Source of the DNA: Dryomyza anilis
Taxonomy: Eukaryota; Arthropoda; Insecta; Diptera; Dryomyzidae
Assembly: GCA_951804985.1 (NCBI GenBank)
Contig: OX638135.1
Span: forward strand, 34,629,116 to 34,693,115
Direction of reading: 5' to 3'
DNA length: 64,000 nucleotides
Each line of letters opens with the position of its first letter. Within the stretch, counting starts at the first letter, position 1. This document shows positions 36,465 to 48,011 of the stretch, piece after piece. Under the pieces are notes generated by a model that saw nothing but the letters and a program-made list of their open reading frames with translations, was not told the DNA's origin and ran no database searches. Position numbers and translations under genes: made by a program.

Positions 36465-38620
36465 TTTTTTTTTTTTTTTTACAAATTAACCAACGCTCAG
36501 GGGATGCGCCCTATTCATGCATGCCTAGAACGTCAAGAGCGGCTGACTGCGCAATCTCGACAGAGTCCATATTGGTGGGAGGGAGGGGTGAATCCAATCT
36601 TTTGCTGAACATTGGCAACCTTTCAACAAGATGGAAAAACTCCGGTCGTGTAGGAGATGTAGAAAAGGTTACGCAATGGACAAGCCAGCGTTGACGCACA
36701 CTTCTTCAACACATGGGCAGATATGCCATCTGGCCCGGAGGCTTTGTTAATATTGAGATTTGCTAAAACCTTTTTAACTGCCCGAGTTCGAAAATGTATC
36801 TTCGGCATTGCAGAAGAAACATATTCAACTACGAGTGGTTGATTGCTAACTAGGAGCGTTAAATTATTTGCAAATAATTCTGCCAAGAGATTATTAGCTT
36901 TATCAACCGGGTCCGTGAAGGTCTGGCCATTCATAACAAGAGTTGGAGTAGACGATGCCGTCTGATTCTTCACCCTTTTAACAGATGACCAGAAATTTTT
37001 ACTACCTCCATGGTAGAGTAGGACCTTTTTGCTCGCGTTTGTTCGTGTAGAAACTTTTCACGCGCGATGACGGCATTACAGCGATTCCTAGCCTGTATGC
37101 GAAGTCTTTCAGTCTCAGCATTCTTATTAGAACGCCAATTCTGAAAGGCTTCCTCTTTCAAACTGACTGCATTCCTGCAAGTCTCATTAAACTAAGAGTG
37201 GTAATTGGGTTTAATGCTAATCTTTTTAGAAGGTATGAAGGACTGCATACCCAGTAAAATAATATTTTGTACCATTAAGGTCGCGGCATTTATGTCTCTA
37301 TCTGTGAAACACAAATTCCAATTAAAGTTGCGAAAAAAATCATTTAACGCATCCCAATTTGCTTTTTCGTAAAGCCATACAGTCCTCTTCGGGGCTTTAA
37401 TCGAAGAGGCGCGTAAACTAGAATACGAAAACGCAGCGAAAACAATACATTCGTCGGCAAGGACTTTTACATCATATTTTTCATGATGCGAAGTCAGAAA
37501 AAGGTTTAAGGTTTTTTGGCTCTGCCCACCGACGCGTGAGAGGTATGTCGGTTCCTTCACCAATTGAGTGAGTTGATTGCACTCGGCAAACAGCTCAACA
37601 TAATAACCCTCCTGTGTTGATGGACCCGAGTGGCTCAACCAAGTGGCGTTGTGCACATTTAAGTCACCAGAAACAACAATGTCACTGCATGTAAACTGTT
37701 CTAATATATTTGAGATCGAATCAGATAGGGCATCTAACTTGTTACGGGTAGAAACCCTATTTAGATTCGGACTTCTATAAATAAAACACAAGTGCATAAT
37801 GTGTGACAAGATTTTGAATTTAATTGAATTTAAAATAATAGAATTAAATTCATTATCCGAAACACTATGCTGCATTTGGTGCTGGTACGCAACGTCACCT
37901 CGAATAAAATGGGCGAGACCCATATGGGCAGAGAACAATGGCAGTAGGTGGTACCTAGGTATTTGAAAATCCAGTGGATCTGCACCCTCACTAACCTGGG
38001 TCTCACCTAAAGCCATTATATGTGACCTATACACAGATACATGCGCATAGACAGAGAAAAAATTTGCCCTCAGTCCACGAATGTTGCAACAATCTTTACG
38101 GAAGTTTTGCGATATTTTCTCTACTGGGTAAATATAAAACAAACATTAGTAATATCGGGCGCAGTTGAGACAGACAAGTGAGAGCGTAAGCTAAACAGTG
38201 GTGAGTGTTAGGCCTTCACCACTGTCTTCGTCACGCACTCTTGCAGTCTCAGCCTCGCACGCTAGTAGCGTGGAGTAGGATGAGGAAGGGACAGAGAACG
38301 AAAAACAAATGAACAATTGCAGCAGAGAGCATAGATAAGCCCGTTGCGTTGACAATTGCAAAAAATCCACGCAGCGACGACGGCAGCAGGCAGTGCTTGT
38401 AGAGAAAAACACCGGTTGTTGTTGTTGTTATTATTGTTGTTGTTATTATTGTTCTATGTTGATTTTTTTGTGGTTTTGTTTATTGTATTTTTTTTTAATC
38501 GTTAATTGTTACTATTATTTAAATTTTATAAATGCAGCGGACGACACTTAAAATGACACTAAAAACGACACATTTCACGGCACTCGACAGGTGTTGAAAT
38601 TTTATTAAACGGAGTACAAA
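36465..38620 (-). pseudogene. Jockey/CR1-like LINE, right-arm copy (endonuclease kept)
   Basis: Poly-T at 36465-36480 is the 3' poly-A of a minus-strand LINE in copia gag. The 316-codon frame 37192-38142 is an endonuclease: NIRGLRANFFSVYAHVS, ALGETQVSEG, IVVSGDLNVHNATWLSHSG and LFLTSHHEKYDVKVL are readable. The RT start continues at 36973-36623 (VLANLNINKASGPDGISAHV), then a deletion jumps to the PPTNMDSVEIAQSAALDVLG segment near 36511-36590. The palm with the FADD box is gone. The 5' leader reaches about 38620. Its exact 5' end is uncertain. Confidence 0.85.
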
Positions 38621-38639
38621 TTAAAATAAGAGAACGGCG

Positions 38640-39060
38640 CGACACGTCCATCTCCCATCATTGCGCAGACACAACTACTGTTGCAAAAGTCAATGCGTGT
38701 TTCTTCTGCAAGAAATCTGGTCATTTAAAGAAGAATTGTATCAAGTACAAGGACTGGAGTGCGAAGCCTGAACGACCGAGTGGAAGTAATGTCAAGCGGT
38801 GAGGTGAGAAAGGATCACACAAAGTCAATTCGGTTGAAGAAGCACCATCATCATCAGGTATGAGTAAATATTTTATGTTTAAGGTTGGTAAAAATCATAA
38901 ATCTGGCGTCAATTGATTCGGGCGCAACTCGACAAGTTGTAAACGATAAGATGTTTTCAAAAGATTGGAATCATCTTACAATAGTTCAGTCGAATTAGCA
39001 AATGGTCAATCAGTAGCGGTCATGTTTTACTGCTTTTTGTTCACTGTCACATTAATCTGA
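38640..39060 (+). pseudogene. copia-1 gag zinc knuckle and protease
   Basis: A CCHC knuckle (ACFFCKKSGHLKKNC, near 38695-38740) is followed by a basic segment and then IDSGATRQVV near 38912-38945, the aspartic protease active site of copia. Frames are broken several times. The sequence after about 39020 no longer matches protease because a deletion joins it to integrase. Confidence 0.75.
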
Positions 39061-39099
39061 GGTTGGAGATATTTTGTAGAGCTTTGTAAAAATAAATTT

Positions 39100-39530
39100 G
39101 GTAGTGTTCCAAATTTGGTAGTGTACGTTCTGACCGTGGTGGTGAGTACACAGGAAAGAGAATTATTGAACACAGCAGAAAGAAAGAACCACACTTTAAT
39201 GGAAATGGCTCGATTTATGCTCATTGACGCCAATTTGCCAAATACGTTTTGGGGCGAAGCGATCACTACCGCAAAATTTTATTCAAAATCGTGTCATTAC
39301 AAGAACAACTAATACAACACCTTTTGAGAGATGGTATGGTAAGAAACCTTCTATTATGGATTATCACATTTTTGGCTTAAAGTGTTTTGTACATATACCA
39401 ACTGAAAAAAGACGTAAACTCGATAATAAGGATATTGAAATGATTTTCCTTGGTTATGACAATAACAGCAGCGAAATGCTATAATTCAGCCACGAAAAAC
39501 GTTGTCATAAGTCGAGATGTGAGATTTAGA
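39100..39530 (+). pseudogene. copia-1 integrase, C-terminal half of core
   Basis: Readable: LNTAERKNHTLMEMARFMLI with the catalytic glutamate in AERKN, LPNTFWGEAITTA, RWYGKKPSIMDYHIFGLKCF, RRKLDNKDIEMIFLGYDNNS. The zinc domain and both catalytic aspartates are deleted. A frameshift lies near 39300. It is mirrored at 31441-31860. Confidence 0.85.
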
Positions 39531-39755
39531 GATTCTGATATTTATGCGTTAAACAATGAACTTGAAACTTCAGTTGATTTTAAAGTCTTACAGAATAAAA
39601 GCAGTATTGTTTTAATGGATTCGTTCGAATCGAAAACGAAGCAAGTAGATATATTGAAGTTCAGGAGGAGAGAATTGAAAACGAAGAGAATCAAGGTAAA
39701 GATATTCGTATATCAAACCGATCTACAAAGGGAGTTCCACCGAAGCGAATAATGT
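39531..39755 (+). pseudogene. copia-1 integrase-RT linker
   Basis: VVISRDVRFRDSDIYALNNE is the usual copia end of the integrase region, followed by a charged, weakly conserved linker up to the RT. It lies outside the palindrome, so it exists once. Confidence 0.7.
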
Positions 39756-41270
39756 ATGATTTATGTATGGTCGCACAATTTCCCGAACTTAGAACATATG
39801 ATGAAGCGATTTCAAATGATGAAAGAAAGCATTGGATGAGTGCAATGCAAGAAGAAATTGAAGCTCTAAAGAAAAATGAAACGTGGCAGTTAGTTGATTT
39901 GCCAGTGGGTTTTCAAGACTAAATCGAATGCATATGGAAGTGTTCATCGATATAAAGCAAGGCTCGTTGCGCAAGGCTTCTCACAGAAATATGACGTCGA
40001 TTACGATGAAATCTTTGCTCTAGTTGTATTGCATACAACATTTAGTACACCTCTTTACCGTTGCTGCTTTACGAAAAATGAAAGTGTATCATTCAAATGC
40101 AAAAACAGCTTTTCTGAATGGCAAGTTGAATGAAACCATTAATATGAAACAACCATTTGGGTTTAGTCATGTAAATGAAACAAAGGTTTGTTTATTAAAA
40201 AAAAGTATATAGGGTTAAATCAAGCGGCTAGGTCTTGGAACAACGCCATTCATGATGTTCTAATTAAAGCGGGTTACAAACAAAGTTTTAATGATCAATG
40301 TTTATATTCAGGTAATATAAAAGACAAATTATGTTACATAATTATATATGTTGATGACTTAGTATGTGCATGCTCAATAGACAATCAAATTGCAGAATTC
40401 GAAAGTGTTTTGGTAAAACATTTTGAAATGAAAAATTTAGGAATTATAAAACACTATTTGGGTATGGAGATTATAAGAGATGAGTATGGAAATTTTGAAC
40501 TCTGTCAATCAACGTACAGAATCAAAACTGCAACAGATTTTGGATTTCAAGATTCGAAACCAGCTAAGACACCAATGAAATTAAATTATGGAAAAACTGG
40601 AGTTTCTGAAAATTTATCTAATTTTACAAACTATAGAAAACTTTTAGGGCGTTTATTATATTTATCTGTTCATTCAAGAGCATATATTTTAGCAAGTGTT
40701 AGAATTTTAGCACAAAATTTATCGGCACCAACAATCGAAGATTGGTTACAATTGAAACGTGTAGTTAAGTAACTCAAAGCAACAGCTAAAATGAAATTAA
40801 AATTAAGCAATATTAATTGTGTAGAACATGTATTAACTGGTTACGCTGATGCAACATTGGCTGATGATAGAATTGAACGGAAGTCGAGTAGTGGACGAAT
40901 ATTCCTCTTAAATTGAGGTACAATTAGTTGGTCATGTCACAAACAAAATATCGTTGAATCATCGTCGTGTGAGGCGGAATACATTTCACTATCTGAAGCA
41001 GCAAAAGAAGGAAAAAGGTTACGACAATTGTTACAAAATTTACAACTGATTCACCAACCAAACGATGATAACCAAAGTTGTTTAAAACTACCTAATGACA
41101 ATCAGTTTTCATATAAAACAAAACAAATTGATACAAAATTGTCAAGGATCTTGTTCAAAAGGGTTAAATGCGAACACTGTCCATCTGAAGAAATGATAGC
41201 AGATATTCTAACGAAACCTTTACCGGCAACTAAACACGACAATCTGCGTGAAAAATGCAATCTTAGTTGA
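39756..41270 (+). pseudogene. copia-1 reverse transcriptase and RNase H
   Basis: Readable in order: WMSAMQEEIEALKKNETWQL, RYKARLVAQGFSQKYDVDYD, HSNAKTAFLNGKL, LNQAARSWNNAIHDVL, YIIIYVDDLVCACS (YVDD active site near 40340), YLGMEIIRDEYGNFELCQST, RKLLGRLLYLS, then RNase H GYADATLADDRIERKSSSG and ADILTKPLPATKHDNLREK near 41195-41250. The first catalytic aspartate (normally DVKTAFLNG) is an asparagine here. Frameshifts near 39900, 40110 and 40210 and stops at 40770 and 40916 inactivate it. Confidence 0.9.
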
Positions 41271-41281
41271 ACGACGAGGAG

Positions 41282-42068
41282 TGTTGGTTCAACGACGTTC
41301 AACGAAGTACTTTCAAACTTATACTCTATTTAATATTTATAAATTAATTATTATACCCTACACTAAGAGTGTAAGGGTATATTCAGTTTGGTACGCCGTT
41401 TGTAACACCCTGAAAAATTCTTGATCAGCATGACCTCCTGAGTCGATTTAGCGATGTCCGCCTGTCCTTCTGTCTGTCTGTTGAAATCACGATTACAGAA
41501 ACTTTAGATTTAGATTACTTATATATCTAAGCAGTCTGAACAAGAAATTGGCATGATCGGTCTATTGACCTGAGAACCGACCACTTATGTTCAAATACCT
41601 CATATAAAATTTACATCTACAAATTAATTTTACTGTATAAGTGCTTAGGTAAACTTTTTTGGTCAAATATATATTGACATTATACTCAAATACATGAAAA
41701 TAATGAAACGACTTGTGGTTCCCAAAAAAAAAATCGAAATTCGGTACATCTACCCATTTGTAAATATGGGTCTCAAATGCATGAAAATTCTTCAGGGATG
41801 GAAAGTTTGTAGTTATTTTCAGGATTCGTATACCCTGGTGACCTATATACAACTTTGAATGGTAACCACACATATGTGTAGGGTATTTATAGTAGGCTTT
41901 GACCGACTATAATTTTGATAATCCTAACTATCATAATAACACCTACTTTAAAATTTCCCATGTGATCTAACCTTCCCAACTGGTTGTTTTTGAAATCAAA
42001 CTGAGAAATAAATTTTGTTCATTCGTTTTATGAATTGTTCTTAAATAAGATCACTGTTTAAGTCATTA
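41282..42068 (+). mobile_element. copia-1 3' LTR, split by a DINE-A
   Basis: GAGGAG then TGTTGGTTCAACGACG at 41282. The LTR reads to about 41352, is interrupted by the DINE-A, and resumes GTTTTTGAAATCAAACTGAG to TTTAAGTCATTA at 42068. GTCGG follows, matching the left flank. Confidence 0.85.
41353..41985 (-). repeat. DINE-A repeat in the copia-1 3' LTR
   Basis: ATACCCTACACTAAGAGTG to CTTCCCAACTGGTT. The empty site is visible in the 5' LTR (TTAATTATT directly before a T-rich run and GTTTTTGAAATC), so insertion happened after copia-1 integrated. No target duplication is evident, as expected for Helitron-type insertion. Confidence 0.85.
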
Positions 42069-42073
42069 GTCGG

Positions 42074-42365
42074 TTCGCAGATCACAAAGATCAGCCAAGA
42101 TCATGCCAATTTTCTTATTGTATATATATAAGTAATCTAAATTAGAAATTTCATTGATCTAGCTCTTCTAATTTTTCAGTAATCGTGATTTCAACAGACA
42201 GAGAGAGGGACAGATAGACGGACATCGCTAAATCGACTCAGGAGGTCATGCTGATCAAGAATATATATATAAACGTTTCCATACCGGTGATGCTTTCTTG
42301 TGGGTGTTATAAACGGCATACCAAACTGAATATACCCTTTCACTCTTAGTGTAGGGTATAAAAAA
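42074..42365 (+). repeat. DINE-A repeat, 3' part, after copia-1
   Basis: It resumes TTCGCAGATCACAAAGATC, has the GACAGAGAGAGGGACAG tract, the inverted core and the CACTCTTAGTGTAGGGTATA end. Together with 30401-30844 it is one repeat. Confidence 0.75.
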
Positions 42366-42518
42366 CACACTTGCATTTCTTTGAAAAAAAAATTTAAAAT
42401 GTTCCAAAAAATCTCGCGATTTTTTTGAACATTTTTAATGTTCGCCTGCGGCGCTTTTAAATTTACCTAATTAGATCGGACTTTGTATTATAAGAATAAA
42501 AACGGATATAAATAAACG

Positions 42519-42969
42519 AGTTGGAAAAGTTAGGCCACATGGGTAAGTTCGGTCGAGCCCGACTATGGACCACCCTACCCTTTGGTGGGGATATTAATGT
42601 GAACAATTTCTGAATATCAGAATATTATTTACATATCAGAAATTTAGTAATTTAAAAAATTGATATAAAGGTAAAAAAGAAAAAACAAAAAATGTTGAAA
42701 GTTAAATGTGGGCGGATCACGCATAATTTTAAAACATATGTGGAGATTTAAGGATAATATTTCATAAATTTGTTTTCAATAATTTGCGAATAAAATGTCC
42801 GCTATAAAAAAGCGGAAAAAAATAAAGAAATCAAATGTAGGCGTATCTCGCCATTTTTTGGAACACATATTTCTAAGTGAATTCTAATAATATATTATAA
42901 ATTTTATAAGTATATCTTGAATACTTTTCGAGTTATTGGTTCCTAAAATGTTATATATAACCGACTAGT
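42519..42969 (+). repeat. DINE-B repeat, partial
   Basis: ACGAGTTGGAAAAGTTAGG, then GTCGAGCCCGACTATGG and the CATATTTCTAAGTGAATTCT phrase. The core half is missing: it is cut by the left end of palindrome 2 (copia-2 sequence from 42970). Confidence 0.7.
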
Positions 42970-43200
42970 ACGAAAAAGATACACCAGAAATAGATTATGC
43001 ATTTTGAGGACGATTATGCGGCAGAAACTCGAGGAAGGCGGTAATGTTGAGGAGCATGTGAACAAAATGAATGAGCTGTTTCAGAGGTTGATGGCACTTG
43101 GTGGTGATATTAAACTAGGAAACGAATAATGACAGGATTATCTCCACCAGTACTTAGGGGTGTCACTATTCCTCTGTCTAACGAAGTAAAAATGAAGACT
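42970..43200 (+). pseudogene. copia-2 plus-arm: gag fragment with LINE scar
   Basis: The gag end reads EEGGNVEEHVNKMNELFQRL and MALGGDIKL, then GGATTATCTCCACCAGTACT to TCTAACGAAGTAAAA (about 43137-43190). That last piece is not gag; it is the start of the LINE fragment seen in full in the minus arm at 51530-51600. The plus arm lost the rest of the LINE plus protease. Confidence 0.75.
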
Positions 43201-44014
43201 TGGACATCGAGGTAGTGAAAACTTTATCATCCGGAGAACTCGTTGAAGGTGTGGATTCTCAAAATTGCAGCAGTGATTGTGACAATATTTTGAATTGCGA
43301 GGTTTGCTTAGAGGGAAAATGAGCCGAATGAAATTTCCTAAAAATTCTCAAAATCGCGCATCACATGTGCTGGACTTAGTACACTCGGACGTGTGCGGCT
43401 CAATGCAAACTATTACTCCATCAGGCAAAAGAAATGTACTCACTTTCATTGACGACTATTCCAGATATACAGCAGTTTATTCGATCAAGGAGAAATTTTC
43501 AAATCTTCGAAATATTCCAGGAATATGTCGAAATGTGTAAAATGATGTTCGACAAGAAACCAAAAGTATTAGGGACAGACAGAGGCGGTGCATACATGGG
43601 TAAAAGTTTATCATGTATTTGAAAAAGAATGGCATTCAAAATCACCGAACGGCACCATACAGTCCGCAGCAAAATGGAGTCACCGAAAGGAAAAACCGAA
43701 CGCTGATAGAAATGGCTCGCTGTATGATCGTGGAAGCTAAGTTTGAAAATAAATTTTGGGGCGAGGCCGTGGTAATGGCAAAATACATCCAGAATCGTCT
43801 ACCGGCGAGAGAAATACAAAAGACAAGATTTAAGAGCTGGTTCGGTGCAAAACCATGCGTTGGGCATTTCCGACGATTTGGATCGAAATGTTATGCGTTT
43901 GTACCGGACGAAAAAAGACGTAAACTTGATGCTAAAGCGATCCAGGCAATCTTAGTTGGATATGACTTGGCATCAAATGCGTACCGATGCTATGTACCAA
44001 CACGGGAAAAATAA
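43201..44014 (+). pseudogene. copia-2 plus-arm integrase
   Basis: Readable: NCEVCLEGKMSRMKFPKN, VLDLVHSDVCGSMQTITPSG, LTFIDDYSRYTAVYSIKEK, LGTDRGGAYMGK, YSPQQNGVTERKNRTLIEMA, FENKFWGEAVVMAKYIQNRL, RRFGSKCYAFVPDEKRRKLD. All three catalytic residues (D in HSDVCG, D in TDRGG, E in TERKN) are present. Frameshifts near 43505 and 43605 and loss of most of the zinc domain inactivate it. Confidence 0.85.
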
Positions 44015-45781
44015 TCATCAGCCGCGATGTTAAGTTCGTTCACATTGACGAATTAAAGGTAACTCAGAAAGAGGAGGAGAATATGGTGATAGTCGAACAT
44101 AAGGAAACTGAGTAGTATTTCAGTGCAGATGATGAAGAAGAAACTCAAGAAGAACGAGTGGCTGACAATGCAGATTCGACGCCGAACACAAACGATGCCG
44201 AAACTAATGATAACGCAGGTTCAAATGGTGAAGCGGAAATTCGACAATCAACAAGATCAGACAAAGGTGTAAGTGCTTTAAAGTGGTGCGACTAATGGCC
44301 AACTATGAACACGTGACGCAGACGCGATCGGATGAAGAAGCGAATTTAATCAAACCTGCAGCAACAGAACCAAAGAGCTCGAAAGATGTTTTGGCTAGTA
44401 AGCAGAAAAATGAGTAGCTTTCTGCGATGAAGATGAAGATGCAGTCACTACGCAAAAATGGTACATGGGAACTGTGTGAACTACCACCAGGAAGAACGGT
44501 AATTGACAGCAAGTGGGTCTTCAAATTGAAAACCGACGGTGATGGTGTTGTCAACAGTTATAAAGTGCGTCTAGTTGCACAATGGTTTTCACAAAAATTT
44601 GGAAGCGATTACGATCTAGTATTCGCCCCGGTTGTTAAGCAGACAACATTTCGAAATTTCATTCCTCAATGGAGAACTCAGGGGAACAATATACATGAAA
44701 CAACCTACAGAATTCGTGGCAGAAGAGTTGGAGAATCTTGTTTGCCTCTTGAGGAGGAGTTTCTATGGACTTAAACAGTCTGCAAGAGCTTGGAAACAAG
44801 CAATTCACCAAGTTCTACTAAATGCTGGATACGTTCAAAGTAAAAATGACCCGCACTTGTATACATTTGCGTACAATGGAACATTTTGCTACATACTAAT
44901 ATACGTTGATGACTTAATTGTAGCAAGCATTTTGGGATCAAAATTAAAAATCTTGGAAATATTCAAAATTATCTTGGATTAAGTGTCAACCGGAATAAAG
45001 ATGGTAATTTTGCACTTAACCAAACCACGTACATCAAAAAGGTCGTCAGCGATTTTGGACTAGCTGAACCAAAACATCAGAAGTACCGATAAGCGTATGA
45101 AAAGGGTGCAAACTCAGATGCGTTAATCGATAATGATAAATATCGGCAATTGGTTGGATGCTTGCTGTATATTTCGATCAATACGCGACCCGACATATCG
45201 GCCAGCGTATCGGTTCTCGCCCAACCCAAGAAGACTGGAACGAGCTCTAGCGCGTGCTGAAGTACCTCCATGGCACTGCAAATTTATCACTGTACTTGGC
45301 CAGCAGCGAAAATAATCTCATTGGATATGCATATGCGAATTGGGCGGAGAACCGAGTCGATAAAAAATTAAATAGTGGATACGTTTTTATGTATTTAGAC
45401 GGTGTGATTAGTTAGAGTTGCAAGAGGCAAACTTCGGTGGCATTGTCATCAACCGAGGCATAGCTCATTGCTCTTTCGGAGGCATGTAAGAAAGCACAGT
45501 CGATCCGACGATTACTCGAAGATTTCAACAGAAAAGTGGAAATACCAACAACGTTGTTCGAAGACAATCAGAGCTGCCTTAAACTTATTAAAGATGAAAA
45601 AATGTCGGTATGATCAAAACACTTAGATGTACGGTTCTACTTCGTCAAAGATTACGTCGATAAAAATATAGTCCGATGCACATATTGCCCAACGGAAACT
45701 ATGGTGGCAGATCTCTTAACAAAGCCGTATAAAATTAATACGGCAAAAATGTGATGTAATATTATTTGAATGAGGAGGAGT
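44015..45781 (+). pseudogene. copia-2 plus-arm RT and RNase H
   Basis: Readable: KNGTWELCELPPGRTVIDSK, YKVRLVAQWFSQKFGSDYDL, SFLNGELRGTIYMKQPTEF, SFYGLKQSARAWKQAIHQVL, YILIYVDDLIVASILGSK (YVDD near 44900-44915), then SDFGLAEPK, RNase H GYAYANWAENRVDKK and WIRRLLEDFN-like sequence with stops, to MVADLLTKPY near 45700. The first RT catalytic aspartate lies in a damaged, frame-shifted stretch near 44650. The minus arm lacks this RT palm entirely. Confidence 0.85.
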
Positions 45782-45971
45782 GTTGTAATTCCTTGTAGTT
45801 GTACTACTTTGTTATTTTCTATATCAAATGAGTTAGCAATATTTGTCTATGTTTTGCATTAATTTTTTTCATTCAATAATAAAATTATTCTTAACGTTTC
45901 TGAACACAATAAAGACGCAATCAGACTTTTATTGCAACTTATTTTTCCTTATTAAAACAGCAGCCAATAGT
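45782..45971 (+). mobile_element. copia-2 plus-arm 3' LTR
   Basis: Purine-rich GAGGAGGAG precedes TGTTGTAATTCC. The LTR runs through TTTCTGAACACAATAAAGAC to GCCAATA. The flank GTATAGTGCTTC matches the flank of the minus copy, so both copies descend from one insertion, not from two. Confidence 0.8.
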
Positions 45972-46695
45972 ATAGTGCTTCTATGCATCATCTATTGATG
46001 TCAGTAACTCCATTAAGGTGTGCAATGATCATTATTCCTGTACTTCAGATTTCAAGTACTTAATTCAAAATTGTTGTGGATTATTATAAATGTTCGTGCC
46101 AATTTCAAGATGGTATTTTGATGGCACAATATATAAAAATTACGGTTTCAAATTAAATTAATAGTTTTTATAGTTTTAAAATAATATTTGCATTTATCTT
46201 CTTGCATTCATACAAATTTAAAAAAAAAATCAGTTTGCTATGGTAATAAATGTATCTTTTTGGTCTCGGACGGGACATCGTAAACCCTTGTACAAAAATC
46301 TAAATTTTTCCGTTATTTTGCTTTGGATCATTATTTTTAAGCTTTAGAAATAATTATTTATGTTTCCTGAAAAAACAGAAAATAATATTTTGTATCTGTA
46401 TGTCTTTAAAGTTAATTAATTTGGTTACTCAAAATACATGAAAAATAGGTATATTTACAAATGTTCAAATCTTTGAAATAACGATGGATTTGGAATCTTA
46501 AATATCTGTGTGCAAAAAAATGCTAATAAAGTAACTATGCAATATGTAAATATACCTATTTTCATGTATTTTGACTAACCAAATTAATTAACTTTAAAGA
46601 CATACAGATACAAAATATTATTTTCTGTTTTTTCAGGAAACATAAATAATTATTTCTAAAGCTTAAAAATAATGATCCAAAGCAAAATAACGAAA
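45972..46695. repeat. Left inner arm of palindrome 2, including MITE-C left arm
   Basis: Unique-looking DNA (CATCATCTATTGATGTCAGT) then MITE-C from about 46233 (CAGTTTGCTATGGTAATAAA, GGTCTCGGACGGGACATCG). The first part returns inverted at 47545-47789. The MITE-C interior is itself palindromic (AAAATACATGAAAAATAGGT near 46432 pairs with ACCTATTTTCATGTATTTT near 46553). Confidence 0.75.
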
Positions 46696-47454
46696 ACCAG
46701 TTGGGAAGGTTAGATCACATGGGAAATTTTAAAGTAGGTGTAATTATGATAGTTAGGATTATCAAAATTATAGTCGGTCTAAGCCGACTATAAATACCCT
46801 ACACATATGTGTGGTTACCATTCAAAGTGATATATAGGTCACCAGGGTATACGAATCCTGAAAATAACTACAAACATTCAATCGCTGAAGAATTTCCATT
46901 CATTTGATACCCATATTTACAAATGGGTAGGTGTACCGAATTTCGATTTTTTTTTTTGTGAACCACAAGTCTTTTCGCCGGAAAACATTATTATCATGTA
47001 TTTGAGCATGATGTCAATATATATTTGACCAACAAAGTTTACCTAAGCACGTATACATAAAAATTGATTTTTATATGTACATTTTATATGTGGTATTTGA
47101 ACATAAGTGGTCGGATCATAGGTCACCATGGACCGATCTCGCCAATTTTCGCACATACAGCGTAGGTATATTAGTAATCTAAGTTATAAGTTTCATTTAT
47201 CTAGCTCTTCAATTTTAAAAGTCTTAGGGATTTCAACAGACAGACAGACAGACAGACGGACATACAGACAGACAGACGGACAGACAGACAGACGGACAGA
47301 CAGACGGACAGACGGACATCGCTAAATCGACTCAGGAGGTCATGCTGATCAAGAATATATATACTTTTCCATACCGGAGATGCTTTCTTCTGGGTGTTAC
47401 AAACGGCGTACCAAACTGAATATACCCTTTCACTCTTAGTGTAGGGTATAAAAA
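46696..47454 (+). repeat. DINE-A repeat at the centre of palindrome 2
   Basis: ACCAGTTGGGAAGG to CACTCTTAGTGTAGGGTATA, with the longest GACA/GACGG tract in the window (47238-47319). It is inserted in MITE-C and very similar to the copy at 1457-2190. Confidence 0.85.
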
Positions 47455-47789
47455 TTAGTTTTTTGTATAAGGGTTTTCGATGTTCCGTCCGAAACCAAAA
47501 AGATACATTTATTACCATAGTAAACTGATTTTTTTTTTAAATTTGTATGAATGCAAGAAGATAAATGTAAATATTATTTTAAAACTATAAAAACTATTAA
47601 TTTAATTTTAAGGCGTAGTTTTTATATATTATGCCACCAAAATACCATCTTGAAATTGGCACGAACATTTATAATAATCCACAACAATTTTGAATTAAGT
47701 ACTTGAAATCTGAAGTGCAGGAATAATGATCATTGCACACCTTAATGGAGTTACTGACATCAATAGATGATGCATATGAAGCACCATAC
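47455..47789. repeat. Right inner arm of palindrome 2, including MITE-C right end
   Basis: GTCCGAAACCAAAAAGATAC, ATTACCATAGTAAACTG, then the inverted match of 45972-46230 (CCATCTTGAAATTGGCACGA, AACAATTTTGAATTAAGTAC). It ends at CATAC, the target duplication of the minus-arm copia-2. Confidence 0.75.
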
Positions 47790-48004
47790 TATTGGATGCT
47801 TTTTTAATTAGGAAAAATAAGTTTCTTTAAAAGTCTGATTGCGTCTTTATTGTGTTCAGAAACGTTAAGCATAATTTTATTATTGAATGTAAAATGTTAA
47901 TGAAAAACGTAGACAAATATTGCTAACTCATTAGATATAGAAAATAACAAAGTAGTACAACTACAAGGAGTTCATAATTTATATGAATGAATCGAATTAC
48001 AACA
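47790..48004 (-). mobile_element. copia-2 minus-arm 3' LTR
   Basis: Plus-strand reading is TATTGGATGC to ATTACAACA, i.e. TGTTGTAAT to GCATCCAATA on the element strand. It differs from the plus-arm LTR by an extra CATTCATATAAATTATG-type block and scattered substitutions. Confidence 0.85.
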
Positions 48005-48011
48005 CTCCCCC

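Larger units (their letters stand above)
30845..42068 (+). mobile_element. copia-1: nested and rearranged Ty1/copia retrotransposon
   Basis: LTRs lie at 30845-31012 and 41282-42068 (the latter contains a DINE-A), flanked by a GTCGG target duplication (30840-30844 and 42069-42073). Own order: 5' LTR, PBS, gag start, then hAT MITE plus inverted duplication plus hAT MITE, gag continued, LINE insertion, zinc knuckle/protease, integrase, RT, RNase H, 3' LTR. Without insertions it would be a normal-size copia element. Its host site is a DINE-A repeat. Confidence 0.85.

Noticed and set aside
31201..39527. Palindrome 1 as a simple read-chimera artefact
   Set aside because: Not fully excluded, but the arms differ by many substitutions and by different large deletions, which a folded-back read of one molecule would not give.
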